DNA of 64,000 bases, taken from assembly GCF_910594005.1 (NCBI RefSeq), contig NC_057832.1:101071152-101135151 (forward strand). The letters run 5' to 3'. The translations under genes were made by a program, and so were the position numbers. The number at the start of each line of letters is the position of its first letter. The first letter of the stretch is position 1. Below are positions 47,930 to 59,790 of the stretch, piece after piece. The notes below the pieces were generated by a model. The model did no database searches, was not told where the DNA came from, and worked only from the letters and a program-made list of their open reading frames with translations. The stretch comes from Cervus elaphus (taxonomy: Eukaryota > Chordata > Mammalia > Artiodactyla > Cervidae).

Positions 47930-48272
47930 GATTTTGTTCCCATGCCCCTGGGCTGGGACAAGAGTGTGTGGTGCAAAGCGGGGGCAAGCATCCCCCTCGG
48001 CGGTGGCCCCTGCCTGGTTCCCCCTCCGCCCCTCCCGAGTCCCGGTTGCGGCGCTTCCTGGGCGGATGGTTGGGACTTGCTGCGGCAGCTGCGGTTCTGC
48101 TGTGTCATGCAAGAAGGAGGCGGCGGCGGCGGCCGGAGCTGGAGGGGGAGGAGGGGAGGAACCTGATCTCTCCGGTAGCGAAGGGCTGGAGGCAAACACC
48201 GAGTTCCCCCAGAGCCGCCCGGGAGCAGGGAGGGCTCCGCCACCCCGGGGGGCCCTCCCCGCGGGGCAGATG
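47922..48272 (+). other. Possible plus-strand first exon
   Basis: A CpG-rich segment ends in GCAG-ATG followed by GTAAGTGGGG, a strong donor (GT at 48,273-48,274). A frame open from 47,922 reads through MVGTCCGSCGSAVSCKKE, an alanine/glycine run and PAGQM to the donor, in phase 0. Alternatively the exon is 5' UTR and only its last ATG is coding. The peptide is not one I recognise, and its composition may simply reflect GC content. Start site unknown. Confidence 0.4.
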
Positions 48273-48330
48273 GTAAGTGGGGCGGCGCAGGTGGTCGCCT
48301 TGGGAAGGGAGCGCGCAGGGGGTTAGGTGG
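47930..48330. promoter_or_regulatory. CpG island, block C
   Basis: A third GC-rich block, including a (GGC)n run at about 48,118-48,134. It is separated from block B by about 1.5 kb of ordinary DNA and would serve the plus-strand exon. Confidence 0.7.
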
Positions 48331-50884
48331 GGAGGCGGGGAGATCTAGGAATCACCCTGGCCAAACTGAAGGAGCCCAGTGTCCAGCTGAAAGGGACCCA
48401 GGCCACAATAAGGATGACCAGTGGCAATAGGTACCGTTCGAATAACGCCCCGCAGGTGACCCAGGCTACACAGAGGAGTAGTGCATCCTGAACCAAGGAC
48501 CGAGCTAGAGGCAATGATTCAGAGTCAGAAAACCATCATCCCATCAGCCCTGGCGCTTTAGGGTACAGCTGAGTAGCAGAAGTCGACATACACTCTATTC
48601 CTATAGCCTGGCTGAGCTTTATGGGTTGTCTTGTTGAAAACTAGGAAAGGGTATGGAAACCTGCCCAACCTCACTTTAGTCACAGACATAATGCTCTTGG
48701 CCAGTCGCCTTGGACAAACAGCCTCTGGTGCAATTAAACAATCAATAGGAAAAATAGCTTCTTTCCCTTCACCAGCCTCCTTTCCCAAGCAGCTTCAACC
48801 AGAGTAATTTATTCTGTTTAAAGGAGAAAGAAAACTATGCCTTACGGTTTCCCTCCCACCTTACCCTCTGTCAGCCTCAGTCCTACTACACAAACTGCCC
48901 ACCCCAGTTTCAGACTATGATTTACATTCGATGAGGGGACTGTCTTAAAGTCTGAAGAATTTTCACCTCTGCTGCCCTTTACTGGGAGGGGATTCAGAAA
49001 TGTAGAACTAAAAGCAGTGAACATGGGGACATGGGGACAGGCTGGGCATGTAGGAAAATTGCTTCTTTTACCTGAGTGCAGTTCTCAGGACAACTTAACA
49101 TACACACACACATATATATTATATATATGTATGTATATTATTCTTGTGCATTTTGCTCCTGGAAATCAAAGCACTTTCTGCAACATCATTTTTTTTTTAA
49201 ATGTCAGTCATACATTAGCAGTAAGGGGTTGGCGGGATTAACTGAAAGGCTAATGACTGTCTCAGAAGCACGTGCTGTTGCTAGGGAACTCAAGCTCGTC
49301 CTGCTTTCTGATCACTCGTATGTTATGTGGAAATCAAACTTCTCAGGGTGGTATTAAAATGAATGGCATTTGGTTAAAGGAGTTCTCGCTTGTGTTGTAG
49401 CATCCTGAATTATTATCGACTCCCTCACACCCACATATCTTGTTTTCCTAATTTGATTTCTGTATGTGCGTCACTACCAGGGACACGCAGACTAGACCAG
49501 TCAGGTTCACTTCCTGTTTCTCAGAACTGGTTTATATTTGGTCTCATAGCTTTAGCTGGTAAAATATTATCAAACTGATACTCTTGGAAAGAAATCTGTG
49601 CTTGCCGTGAAAACCAATTATCCCAATTAAATTCTAATTCCCAGAGAAAATGTCATAATTTGAGGAATAAGGTATACTGCCAGTTGCCATTTGAGAAAAC
49701 CATTCTTGAAATGTAAAGCCTAGAAAAACCCATCATCTTTATTTCTTTTACCCAGAATCTTCATTCCTCAGCATTAGAACTAAAACAAACTCAATTTGAG
49801 GGGAGGTTTAAGTATGATATTTCTAAAATAAAGCTCAAAAAATACACACTGGTGCTGGAGAAATCATTTAGACTAAATAAGGCATAGAACTGAATAGAAT
49901 CCAGGCCCCAGAAGTACAAATAAGCTTGGGTTAGCGTTGGGGCACTCAGAGAACAGAGTGTGATTACAAGGCTACAGTACAAATAGAAGCCCATCTCTTT
50001 GTGCTAATTGTCTCTTTTACCAATTCTCCTATGTCCCTGGATAAGACAGCCTTGCTTAGTTTTCAGTTCCTTTCTCTTTATAACAAGGATATCAAAAAAG
50101 GCAATATCATAAAGATAAGCACTATGTAAATAGTTAGATAGGTTCTGATGTAGATAATTTGTTTGGATGGAAGATAATAGGGTATCTATGTCATTGAGAA
50201 GAGACCAGCCAACTGAAAGGTAGGAAATTTTAATAGGCTGGATGACTTTGGGTGAGCTCTACAAGTCTTCTCCTGTCTATTTCCTCATGAAAGCTAAACA
50301 GAAGTGCTGGGCTGCAGAATCTTTAAGATTCTTTCTATTTATAGAACTCTGTGTTATACTGAACTCACTACATAAAAATTTCAATTTTAGCTGAATTTTG
50401 CAATGTTAAATTTTGGCACTGAAATTTTAATACCTATCCATAGAAACCTTGGAAGAAATCATAATGGGAAAGAGTATGCTGTTGACACATCACTTTATAG
50501 TGTCAGTTGCCAGACGGAATAAAATCTACCTGACTCCCAATGTACTTAACTCTGCTTACTTTCAGGTGTCGTAGAAGGAACAGGATGAAAGGTAGAAAGG
50601 ATGTAAAAGTGTATCAAAAGATCATTCAATTTAGATGTATTTAACCCAAAGTACTTTGATGAGCAGAATGGTGGAATGATGAATAAAGGCTATTAAAGAA
50701 ATACATGATTAACTGAACTCTCATGGAGTTAGTTATCTACTTGCCTGTATTTTAATTAGTTACAGGCAAAAATATACCTAGATTTTTAAGATTTTCAGGC
50801 TCAAGATGTTAAGAAGTAGCATGAAGAAATGTGAGATTTGTGCCAGACAGAGAAGATCTGACTTTGAAACCCAACTCTTCCACT
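48331..50884. other. Non-coding DNA beyond the CpG island
   Basis: No exon or repeat is identified apart from a CA/TA simple repeat at 49,100-49,140. It would be intron 1 of the plus-strand unit or intergenic. Confidence 0.5.
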
Positions 50885-52250
50885 TTCTTTATTCATTATT
50901 GAGTGCCTGCTATGTGTCAGGTACCGTGCTAGGCACTGGGAATACAAAGATGAATAACACAGTCTCCTCTGAAGGATCTTGTAGTTTAATGAGGAGACAG
51001 ATAAGTATAATTGATCACACAATACTAGGATGTTAGCAACATGGGAGCTCATTGGAAAGGTACATACTTAACCTTCACTGGGCATAGTCACAGTCCCTAA
51101 CCATAGAGAATGAATTTAGAGAGTAGATCTGAAGCATAAGTAGAATAATCCAGACAAGTAGGCAACTCAAAGAGAAATGTAGACCAGGCAAAGAAAGCAT
51201 TATGTGTAAAGTCCTGAGGGTAAGAAGGTGTGCCCATAGAGTTGAAGGTGAAGGACAGAGCCCAGCAAGTAATAGATTCTGTCTTGTATGAATGCATAGC
51301 AGAACCCAGAAAGATCAGCAAGGTCTTGTATTATGAAAAGTCTTGTATATCCTCCTAATAAGTTTCAACTTACCCTAAAGCCAGTGGAGAACTACTGATG
51401 AGTTTTAAGGAGCATAGTGAGGTGATCAAATGTCCATTTTATAAAGTTCACTCCAGTTTGGAGAATTTATTAGTGTGAGCAACACAATAAGCAGGGAGAC
51501 TATCTCGGAGGCTGTTTCAGCATTATGGGGATAGACGTGATGGACATCTAAACTAAGGAACAAGAATAGAAATGGAGAGATGAGAAGGATTCAAGAGAAA
51601 TTGAGAGTATAGAACAAATTGAACTTTATTATTATGTCTGCAGGATTAAGGAACAGGAGAAGATGTACAGCTCAGATAAATGGAAAGATGGTGGTACCAT
51701 TCACCAAGATGTAGAGATATAGGTTGAGGAGGGAATTTAGTTTAATTTGAAACATGGTGTTTGAAGTATCCATAGGATATCAAAATGAAGCTTTCTACTA
51801 CATAAATACACAGGGGAGCCGAGAGCTCAGGAGAGAAAGATGTGCTGGAATCGTCAGAATGAGTGACAGTCCATGGAAGTAGATGACATCCTCAAGATAA
51901 AAGGTATAGAGTAAGAAGAGAGAAGGGCCTGTTCTGAAACTTTATGGGAATGCAAACATTGAAGAAATGAGGAAATAAAGACACAAAAAAGAACATCCAG
52001 AGAGGCAGAAGGACCAGGAACAAGTAGTTTCGGACAAGTCAAGGAGAAATTGGCAATAGTCTGAAATGCTAGAGAGAGGTCAAGAAAAATAAAAATTCCT
52101 TGGTTTTAACAAGGTCAGTGTTATGTCCAGAAAGAAGGAGTTTATTAGGAAAAGGAGATAGTAACCAGACTGCAGTGGACTGAGGAGTGGATATGAGTAG
52201 AGGCAGTAGATGGAGGAAGTTCTTTTGGATAAGAAGGACTAAAGACTAGG
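50885..52250 (-). repeat. Long L2 LINE relic, antisense
   Basis: Starts with the reverse-complement L2 3' end ('ttgagtgcctgctatgtgtc', 'gctaggcactgggaatacaa') and follows the family for over 1 kb: 'aaagtcctgagggtaagaag', 'ggtcttgtattatgaaaa', 'agttcactccagtttggag', 'accattcaccaagatgtaga'. No frame survives. Confidence 0.7.
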
Positions 52251-52469
52251 TAGGGAAGGAAAATGAAAATATTGGGAAGAGAAAATCATGATCTGTGAGG
52301 TTAAGGATGCATAGGAAAGCAAGGAAATAATATAGTAATATGAAATTCTGGGTACTTTTGGGCTTCTTCCAATTGAATGACATCACCATCCACCATTTGC
52401 TCAAGCCAAAAAGCATGTAGATATTCATAGTTCTCCTTTTCCTCCATTCTAATGTCTCCTCCATAAAGA

Positions 52470-53100
52470 ATTTAGGTCCACTCTAACCCTCAAAAACATT
52501 TCCAAAATCTGTCTCTTTCTCTCTCCACTGCCACCACCCTAATACAGACAGCATCTTCTGGGCTCCTGTAATAGCTTCTAATTGGTTTTCCTATTTCCAC
52601 TTTTGCCTCCTCTCTCCACAACACAGCTAGAGTGACATAAATCATAAAACATAGATCATATCACTTCTCTCTTAGAATCCTTCCTTGTCTTCTGATTGCA
52701 CTTGAAATAAAGTCCAGACTCTTTTGCGTGGCAGAAAGCCTTCTGTGGCATCCCAGACCACCTCTCTTTGATCTTGTCTCCCACTACTCTCCTCTGACTC
52801 CAACTGCAGTGGTCTTTTTTTCTATTCCTTGAATACATTAGATTTGCTCTTGTTTTTAAAGGACTTCACCTAGATATGTCCTTTTCCTGGATTTGATTAT
52901 TCTAATCTTTGTTTAAATGTCACCTCCTCAAGCAGGTCCACCCTGACCACCTGGCTGAAAGTACCCTTCCTTGTCCCTTCCCACCCATCTTAGTAAAGCT
53001 CTATTATTGTGTGTTTTTATTCTTATAAATGAGAACCCTTCTAAAATGTAAACCCCATGAGGATTCCTGGCAGATGGTAGGTACTTAAAAATGTTCACTG
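52470..53100 (+). repeat. L2 LINE relic, sense
   Basis: Reads 'taatagcttctaattggttt', 'ataaagtccagactcttttg', 'aaatgtcacctcctcaagca' and ends 'aatgtaaaccccatgagga'. It lies head to head with the antisense copy. Confidence 0.7.
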
Positions 53101-53239
53101 CATGTTTATAAAAGACAAAAGAGAAGAGCAATTGATTATCAGAAACTAGAGGCATCAAGGACCAGGGCCTGATGTGGTTCAGGAATGGCCAGTGATGGTG
53201 GATTACTAGACTTTTAAGGTTCCAGGTGTGGAAGAGTTC

Positions 53240-53370
53240 TTAGCTGTGTCACCCAGGATATTCATATTCTCTGAGCTTTATTTTGGAGTTAATAATAATA
53301 CATGCCTCATAGGGCTGTTAGGAAAATTAAATGACATAGCACAGATATAGGTATAGGCAGTCTTAAGCTA
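53240..53370 (+). repeat. MIR relic, sense
   Basis: 'taataataatacatgcctca' and 'tagggctgttaggaaaatta' match the MIR middle. Confidence 0.6.
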
Positions 53371-53454
53371 TTTTCAGGTAGTCAGGACTTCTGCAAATCA
53401 ATTCATAATTTCTACATTGAGCTTTTCATATGGGCTCCCCTACAGGAGTTAACA

Positions 53455-53700
53455 TTTGAAGTAGCATTGACGTACATACACTACCACGTGTAAAGGAAAG
53501 AGTGGGAAGCTTCTGTGCGGGCAGGGAGCTCAGCTTGGTGCTCTGTGATGACCGAGGGGGGTGTGATGTGGGGGAGGGACGCTCACGAGGGAGAGGATCT
53601 ATGCATATAGCTGGTTCACACGGTTGGACAGCAGAAACTAACGCAACACGGTAAAGCCATTGTACTCCAATTGAAAAATAAATTTTTAAAAATTGAGGGT
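53455..53700 (+). mobile_element. Artiodactyl L1 3' UTR fragment, sense
   Basis: Ends 'gacagcagaaactaacgcaa', 'cattgtactccaattgaaaa', then an A/T tail. It is the same family as the antisense fragment at 19,620. Confidence 0.7.
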
Positions 53701-54520
53701 TACTTGTTATTGGGGAAAATTTGATTAAATTCTGAGTTTTAAAAATTACTAGGATTCTGAAAGAATATGGAAATTGGATAATTTAAGAAAAAAATCAGAG
53801 CACTCCTACAAATCAATAAGAAAAGCATCAAAAACTCCTGCAAGAGTAGGCAAAAGATATGACAGTTAGCAGTTAAGGAAACACAAATAGGTCTTTAAAA
53901 TATGCAAAAATGCTCAGCCTTTCTCATAACAAGTAATATGCAAATTACAACTGCAATAAGAGAGATTTTTTTACATACTGTTGTTGTTCAGTTGCTAAGT
54001 TGTGTCCAACTCTGCAACCCCATGGACTTCAGCATGCCAGGCTTCCCTATCCATCACCATTTCCCGGAGTTTGCTCAGACTCATGTCCATTGAGTTGGTG
54101 ATGCCGTCTAACCATCTCATCGTCTGCCACCGTATTCTCCTTTATTTTACTTATTGAGTTGACACAAATCAAAAAGTTTAATTAGCATACTTAGTTTGCC
54201 AGGCTGGGGAGTGGGTATTACTTTACTTTGTCAATAGTATGAAAATTGACATAACCCCTGTGGAGGGTAACTTGGCAGTATTTATCAAATTTCTAAATGT
54301 ACAAAGCCTTTGGCCTAGCAGCTCCATTTTTCTATATTTATCCAATAGATCTACTGACAGATATTGAAGAATGACTCTTCTAGTATCTTTACTGAAGCAT
54401 TATTTATGGTAGATAAAGAATGAAAACAACCTACATGTCCATTGATAGAGAAATGGTTAAATAAATTATGGTACAGTTATGCAAGTGAATGGTGGGCAAC
54501 TGTTAAAAATTTTGAGGCAT
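53701..54520 (+). mobile_element. L1-type LINE relic, sense, split
   Basis: L1 3' phrases before ('aggcaaaagatatgacagtt') and after ('aaaacaacctacatgtccat', 'aatggttaaataaattatgg') a ruminant fragment at 53,978. Confidence 0.65.
53978..54142 (-). mobile_element. BovB-type 3' fragment, antisense
   Basis: 'gttgttcagttgctaagttg', 'cttccctatccatcaccatt', 'gagttggtgatgccgtctaa' give the BovB tail in reverse. It interrupts the L1. Confidence 0.85.
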
Positions 54521-55080
54521 GGTTTCCTCATCTACAGTGATAGTGTGCTCAGGAAGAGAAATGATCAGAGTCAAGAGTTATTTTAAAGGACTTGACAATT
54601 GGATGGAATTGGTGAGTTATGGAGAGGGAGGTAGTATCACGACTGACTTGAGATTTCTTCAAAGATGGGATGAATGAGCAGAGACGTCAGTGATTGAGAT
54701 GGAACATCTTGGGACGGTTGCAGAATTGCAGTATGTGTCTAAGTGGAGATGTTTACTGCAGTTTCATTATATGGATTGGAAGTTCAAGAGAGTTGCTAGA
54801 ACTGGATGTATAAATTTGAGAGAAGATTACCTAGGGAGGGTAGATATAATCAAAAGACAAGCAGGCCCATGATTAAACTCTGATCATTTAGAGATTGAAT
54901 AGAGAGGGAAAAAAAAAAAAGACCTGATAATGGAGACCAAGAATCAGAAACCAGAGAACTAAAACCAGGAGACGATGGGGCTAAAGCCACCAAGAGAGGA
55001 ATATATTAAGGAGGATATATTAAGAATATATTAAGCATTTAACATCAACTCATGTTAAATGCTGCCCCAAAGTCCAGGAA
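54521..55080 (-). repeat. L2-like relic, antisense
   Basis: Purine-rich text with 'gagagggaggtagtatcacg' and 'cttgagatttcttcaaagat' resembles the inner L2 region in reverse. Assignment is moderate. Confidence 0.4.
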
Positions 55081-55498
55081 GATCGCTATAATTTGTTTTG
55101 CTCATAAACCTAAGCTCCTTGAAAGTTGCAATTATCTGATTTATTTTTATATCCTTAGGGCATTCCCTGTACCTCGCAGGTATAATCAATGATCAGTGTA
55201 TTTTTGTTAAATTGGAAAGACAAAGATACAGAAAGATAAAGAGAAATAGAGATACAAAAAACAGCAACAATAGTTATGTGTCTTTGTGTCTCAATAAATA
55301 AATAAAGCACATTCTCTTGAACTGTACTGTAAACCAAACTTGATCTTAGAAAGATCCCTTGGTTTTACTCCCGAGCTACATGTTAATTGAGCTCTCACAA
55401 TGCCACGTTGTTGGGATGTTAAATGCCTCCTGAAAATATTTTGATAAATAATGTTCACCTGTGTCTCGTCATTCTGAGTCATTTTTGTCTTTATTTAG

Positions 55499-55618
55499 GT
55501 CCTGGGTGATGACAAAAAGAGCAATTTGCTTTTCCTCACCAGTGTGACTCCATCATACCACCTTGAATCGGTTGATGGAGTCTGGAGAATCCATTTCTGT
55601 GCCACTACGTTTCTGTAA
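55499..55618 (+). other. Possible terminal coding segment, plus strand
   Basis: An acceptor-like tract (tttttgtctttatttag) ends at 55,498. The next 39 codons are open, read VLGDDKKSNLLFLTSV and YHLESVDGVWRIHF, and end in TAA at 55,616-55,618. The phase (0) is compatible with the donor at 48,272, so M-VLGDD... is a possible join, although one in three such pairs would agree by chance. No polyadenylation signal was found close downstream. Confidence 0.2.
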
Positions 55619-55944
55619 TACACTGTAACCACTCATAAGGATGCCCAGCCCCAGTTTCCCATCAGAGAGAAAAATGGCTTTGGGTAGGAAGAAACATACT
55701 ACCTCTCAGAGAAACCACCAGCTTCTCAGTTTGTTATCGTTTCTGCCAAAAGCTGCTACTGCTGTCAGGAGAGAATGGAGAGGATGCCAAAGGAGGAAAG
55801 AGTTTGACTTTGTCCAGAGAATGTGGAAACCTTCTACACCGCAGAAGAGATGTCATGACTTTTGGGTCCAGGGTCCTCTAGTTAGATACCAAAGTAATAG
55901 ATGTCACTTAAACAATATTTAAAATGTTATAACATTCTGTATTA

Positions 55945-56290
55945 CTTGGTGAGACCAGAGACTAGTAAATTTTTCTGTAAAGGGTAATAGTTTAGGCTTT
56001 GTGGGCCACACAGTCTCTGCCCCACCTACGCAGCTCTGCCTTTGCAGTGCTAAAGCAGCCATAGACAATAAGGAAATGAATGACCTTGGCTGTGTTTCCA
56101 ATTAAGCCTTATTTATGGAAAATGAGATTTGAATTTCATATAATTTTTGCTTGTCATGAAGTATCATTCTTCTTTTGATCTTTTTCAGCTGCTTAACAAT
56201 GTGAAAACCATTTTTAGCCCACAGGCCATGCGAAAACAGGGGTGGGCTGGATTTGGCCCATGGATGTTAGTTTGGCAAGCTCTGATTTCA
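55945..56290. repeat. hAT-Charlie-type DNA transposon relic
   Basis: Reads 'ttttctgtaaagggtaatag', 'taggctttgtgggccacaca', 'gcagccatagacaataagga' and ends 'gggctggatttggcccatgg'. This is a widespread mammalian non-autonomous element whose exact name I am not sure of. The frame at 56,147-56,425 is inside it. Confidence 0.7.
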
Positions 56291-56779
56291 GACAAACAAG
56301 AAGACCATGTCTTGAGAAAGATTTTCAGATTCAGAGCTCTGAAGAAAATAATCTGTTTCATATATACCCTTTATTTTAACTTCTCAAATTTATTTGAACA
56401 TGTAGACACATTTGCCTACATCTGACTTAGTATGTCTCCTCAGTTCAGTGTTGGCCCCTTCTCAGCCATGTAATGAATGAATGCATGTCAATGTAGTGTT
56501 TCTATAGAGCAAACTGAAGAATTCTTATCACTTGTCTATATCAACACCCAAACCAAGAGAGGACATAGTAATTCTAATCACATTTTTAAGCTACATTAAT
56601 TCATTCAGTAAATACTTATTAATGATCACTTTTATATACTGCAGTACTGTTAGGGAGTTAGAGATAAAGGAGGATAGAAGATAGATTAAAAAGTCTAGTG
56701 GCTGACAGGTGTCAGTGAGAATTGTTTGAATGTATTACAGTATAAATATAGTCATTTAAGCCTCAGATAGGCAGGCAAA

Positions 56780-56970
56780 AACTAAGTTTAAACCTGAGCA
56801 CTTTTGTGTCCCAGATGTGTGACCTCAGGCTGATTACATAAACCATATAAGCTTCATTTTCCTCTTTTTAAAATGGGCATCATAATACCCACCTCCCAAG
56901 GAGGTGCTGTGGGAATTAAATAAGACATAGTGTATGTAAATCAGCTAGCATGGTACCTGTACACGGTAAG
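56780..56970 (+). repeat. MIR relic, sense
   Basis: 'tgtgacctcaggctgattac', 'ttaaaatgggcatcataata', 'gctgtgggaattaaataaga' and 'agctagcatggtacctgt' give a nearly full MIR in order. A SINE follows directly. Confidence 0.8.
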
Positions 56971-56978
56971 TAATAAGT

Positions 56979-57166
56979 AAGTGAAAGTTGCTCAGTCGTG
57001 TCCGACTTTTTGTGACCCCATGGACTATATAGTCCATGGAATTCTCCAAGCCAGAATACTGGAGTGGGTAGCTGTTCCTTTCTCCAGGGGATCTTCCCAA
57101 TCCAGGGATCGAACCCAGGTCTCCCTCATTGCAGGTGGATTCTTTACCAGCTGAGCCACCAGGGCA
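56979..57166 (-). mobile_element. Bov-tA SINE, antisense
   Basis: 'gtgaaagttgctcagtcgtg' to 'ccagctgagccaccagggca'. It sits at the end of a MIR. Confidence 0.93.
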
Positions 57167-58704
57167 TTAGTTGTTGTATTGCACCAATATGAAGGTACAT
57201 AATTTGTTCAAAAGAAACACACAATTAAAGGCAAAATAGAATACCGGTGTGAGTTAAGAACTTAGGAATACAAATGAAAACTCACAAACCTGAACATGGA
57301 TGGCTGGCAGAGCCATCAAAATAAAAGCAGAAGTGACGTTGTCATAGGAGCTTACAATAAGGCAGCTGGCTAGTTGTCTTGCCTTTGCCTTCCAGATGGA
57401 ACATGATGCTGGATTATCTAAGGGGCTCTGCCTATAGTTCTAGCTCTCCAAGCTCCCCAAGATTAGTTCTGATTAGAGAGAAAGTATGTCATCAGTATCA
57501 GCCCCAGCATCTTGCTTCCTTCTAGTCGGGTCAGCTGTGAGCCTTTGACATCTGCAGGTCCCTCCTATTACACCTCCCACTCCATGTTTATTCAATTCTG
57601 TGCCTCCACCTTGACCTCCACACCTTCCATCTCTGGTCATTTTGCCTCGCATCCAGATTCGCTTTAGATTTGGGACATTCTCCTAAACCCTGGTCTTCTT
57701 GACCTTGATTCTGATGTCTTGTTTAGCTTATCACTGACCAGTCCGAATCCAGAGGGTTGTATTCTGCTGTCCACACTCCTGCCATGGTTTCCTTTAACTG
57801 TGGTACACATGTGCCTTCATGCTGGACTTCTTAGTATTAGTAGCTTCTTGAACTTCACCTTGGTGAGAGACATCAGGTCTTGCATAGCTCAGCTGCCCTA
57901 ATCCAAACCAGCTTCTGTATTCACAGCCCATACCCTAGAAAGAGCTCTTCACTCCCTACTGGGCTCACACTCTCTCCACTGGCCATGTTTTGTCAGCTAG
58001 TTCTAACATGCCTTGTGATCCTGTTATGGCAACATCAATAATGCTTTCCCAATACAAATGACAGAATTAATAGCACAGGGCCACAATATAGGGGTAATGG
58101 AGAACTTCAACATCTACTGACAAGCTCATTCTGCTGAAAAGTGGGCATCAAATAAAGTTGGCATGACTTAAATTTAAACTAATCGCTTATTGAAGAGGTA
58201 CTATTCTATGCTTAATTCTAACCAGCTAAGAAGAATGTGTTGGTGAAGTGGAAGTGACAGACAGCTTAAAGTAAGTGACCACGGTATCCTTGAATATGTA
58301 GTAGCCAGAGAAGGCAATCCTTTGCTTGCTAACCGGATATAAAGAAGACTTGAGCAGGTTAAGAGAAAATATGGACATAAGGCTCTATCTGGCCAGGAAC
58401 TAGGAAAGAAAGCTCAAGAGTAGTAAAATGACTTGAAATTTGAACTCTTATGAAGCCAGTGATTTCAATACAGAAAAGAGAGCACCTAAATAAAAAAGAT
58501 CAATGTTGCTGCTCAAGAAGCGTGTGATTAGCTCTTATTTTTAAAGGACACTCACAGAAAATAGATAGGAGTAAGGGGAAACCTCACTCTAAAGAAGGAC
58601 TCAGACCTGTGAAAATAACGCTAGAGGGCTTAACATCCAGAGACAAGTAGGCTCTGGGAAAAGTACTGGAGACAATGGTTTTCTGTTTGTTTTTTGTTTA
58701 TAGA
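57167..58704. other. Non-coding DNA, nothing recognised
   Basis: A C/T-rich part (57,530-57,960) could be an old L2, but I cannot align it with confidence. Confidence 0.45.
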
Positions 58705-58718
58705 TATAGTAAGATAAT

Positions 58719-58838
58719 GGCAACCCACTCCAGTATTCTTGCCTGGAAAATCCCATCGACGGAGGAGCCTGATAGGCTACAGTCCATGGGGTCACAAAGA
58801 GTCGGACACGACTGAGTGACTTCACTTTCTTTCTTTGC
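58719..58838 (+). mobile_element. Truncated Bov-A SINE with 14-base duplication
   Basis: Starts inside the unit ('ggcaacccactccagtattc') and ends 'gtgacttcactttctttctt'. Perfect copies of tatagtaagataat at 58,705-58,718 and 58,839-58,852 prove that this 120-base piece is the whole insertion. Confidence 0.95.
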
Positions 58839-59039
58839 TATAGTAAGATAATAAGGAGTAGTGCTACTGAATGAAGCAGACTGATGTTAATAGGTGGCTT
58901 AAAGCCAGAATCATCCAGCTATAGTCTAGTTCACTAGACGCTAATATATAAGGCTTTCCCTACACATTTTTAATACCTCTAAAATTAGAAAATGTCTTCA
59001 ATAGATGTATTTATTGTGGTTGACTTTGGGCGGAAAGAA

Positions 59040-59205
59040 GTGAAAGTGAAAGTCTCTCAGTCATTTAAAACCCATGGACTGTAATCCTGCCAGCCTCCTC
59101 TGTCCATGGAATTTTCCAGGCCAGAATACTGGAGAGGGTAGCTGTTGCCTTCTCCAGGGGATCTTCCCAGCCCAGGGATTGAACCCAGGTCTCCCGCATT
59201 GCAAT
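59040..59205 (-). mobile_element. Bov-tA SINE, antisense, incomplete
   Basis: From 'gtgaaagtgaaagtctctca' to 'gaacccaggtctcccgcatt'. About 20 bases are missing after 'cagtcat', and the tRNA-derived head is absent. Confidence 0.9.
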
Positions 59206-59424
59206 GTTTGGGGGAGGGCTGTAAAAACAGTAATTAAGTGATGGTATATCATACAATAAATTGAAGAACAGAGGAACAGCAAGCACTAGAGAAAGGACTA
59301 AGACAAGAAGAAAAACTGTGATCAAAACCTCTACAAAGGGGTAGAGAGAGACTGTTGTTGGCCCATAGAAGCCAAGTCACTGTACAGTCGCTGTCCAGGC
59401 TCACAGAGGCAGGGAGGATGATGT

Positions 59425-59790
59425 CTTTGTCAGTTGGAGCTGCTATAACCAGTACCATTGACTGGATGATTTATCCAAAAAAACATGTTTATTTCTCTGT
59501 TCTAAAGGCTAGTAAGTCCAAGACCAGGCTCTGAGCAGATTTGGTATCTGACGCAGATGAACACCTTCTTGCTGTATCCACAGGTAGAGAGAGATCACCT
59601 CTTCTTATAAGGGCACTAATCCATTCGTGGGGTCAGATAATGGCTTGCCCTGGGCAGGACATTTTGAGCTGTGCCTGGCTCACAGCACGTGGCTTCTATT
59701 GTGTCCTGCCTTTTCTGAACCACTATGTGGTCGACTTAAAGCCCCAGCACTCCAAAGGCCAACTTAGTTAGCTCTAGCTGACTCCTTGGA
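59425..59790 (-). mobile_element. MLT1-type LTR relic, antisense
   Basis: Starts 'gtcagttggagctgctataa', then 'aaggctagtaagtccaagac' and 'cttcttataagggcactaat', the reverse complement of a MaLR LTR. No internal genes. Confidence 0.7.
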
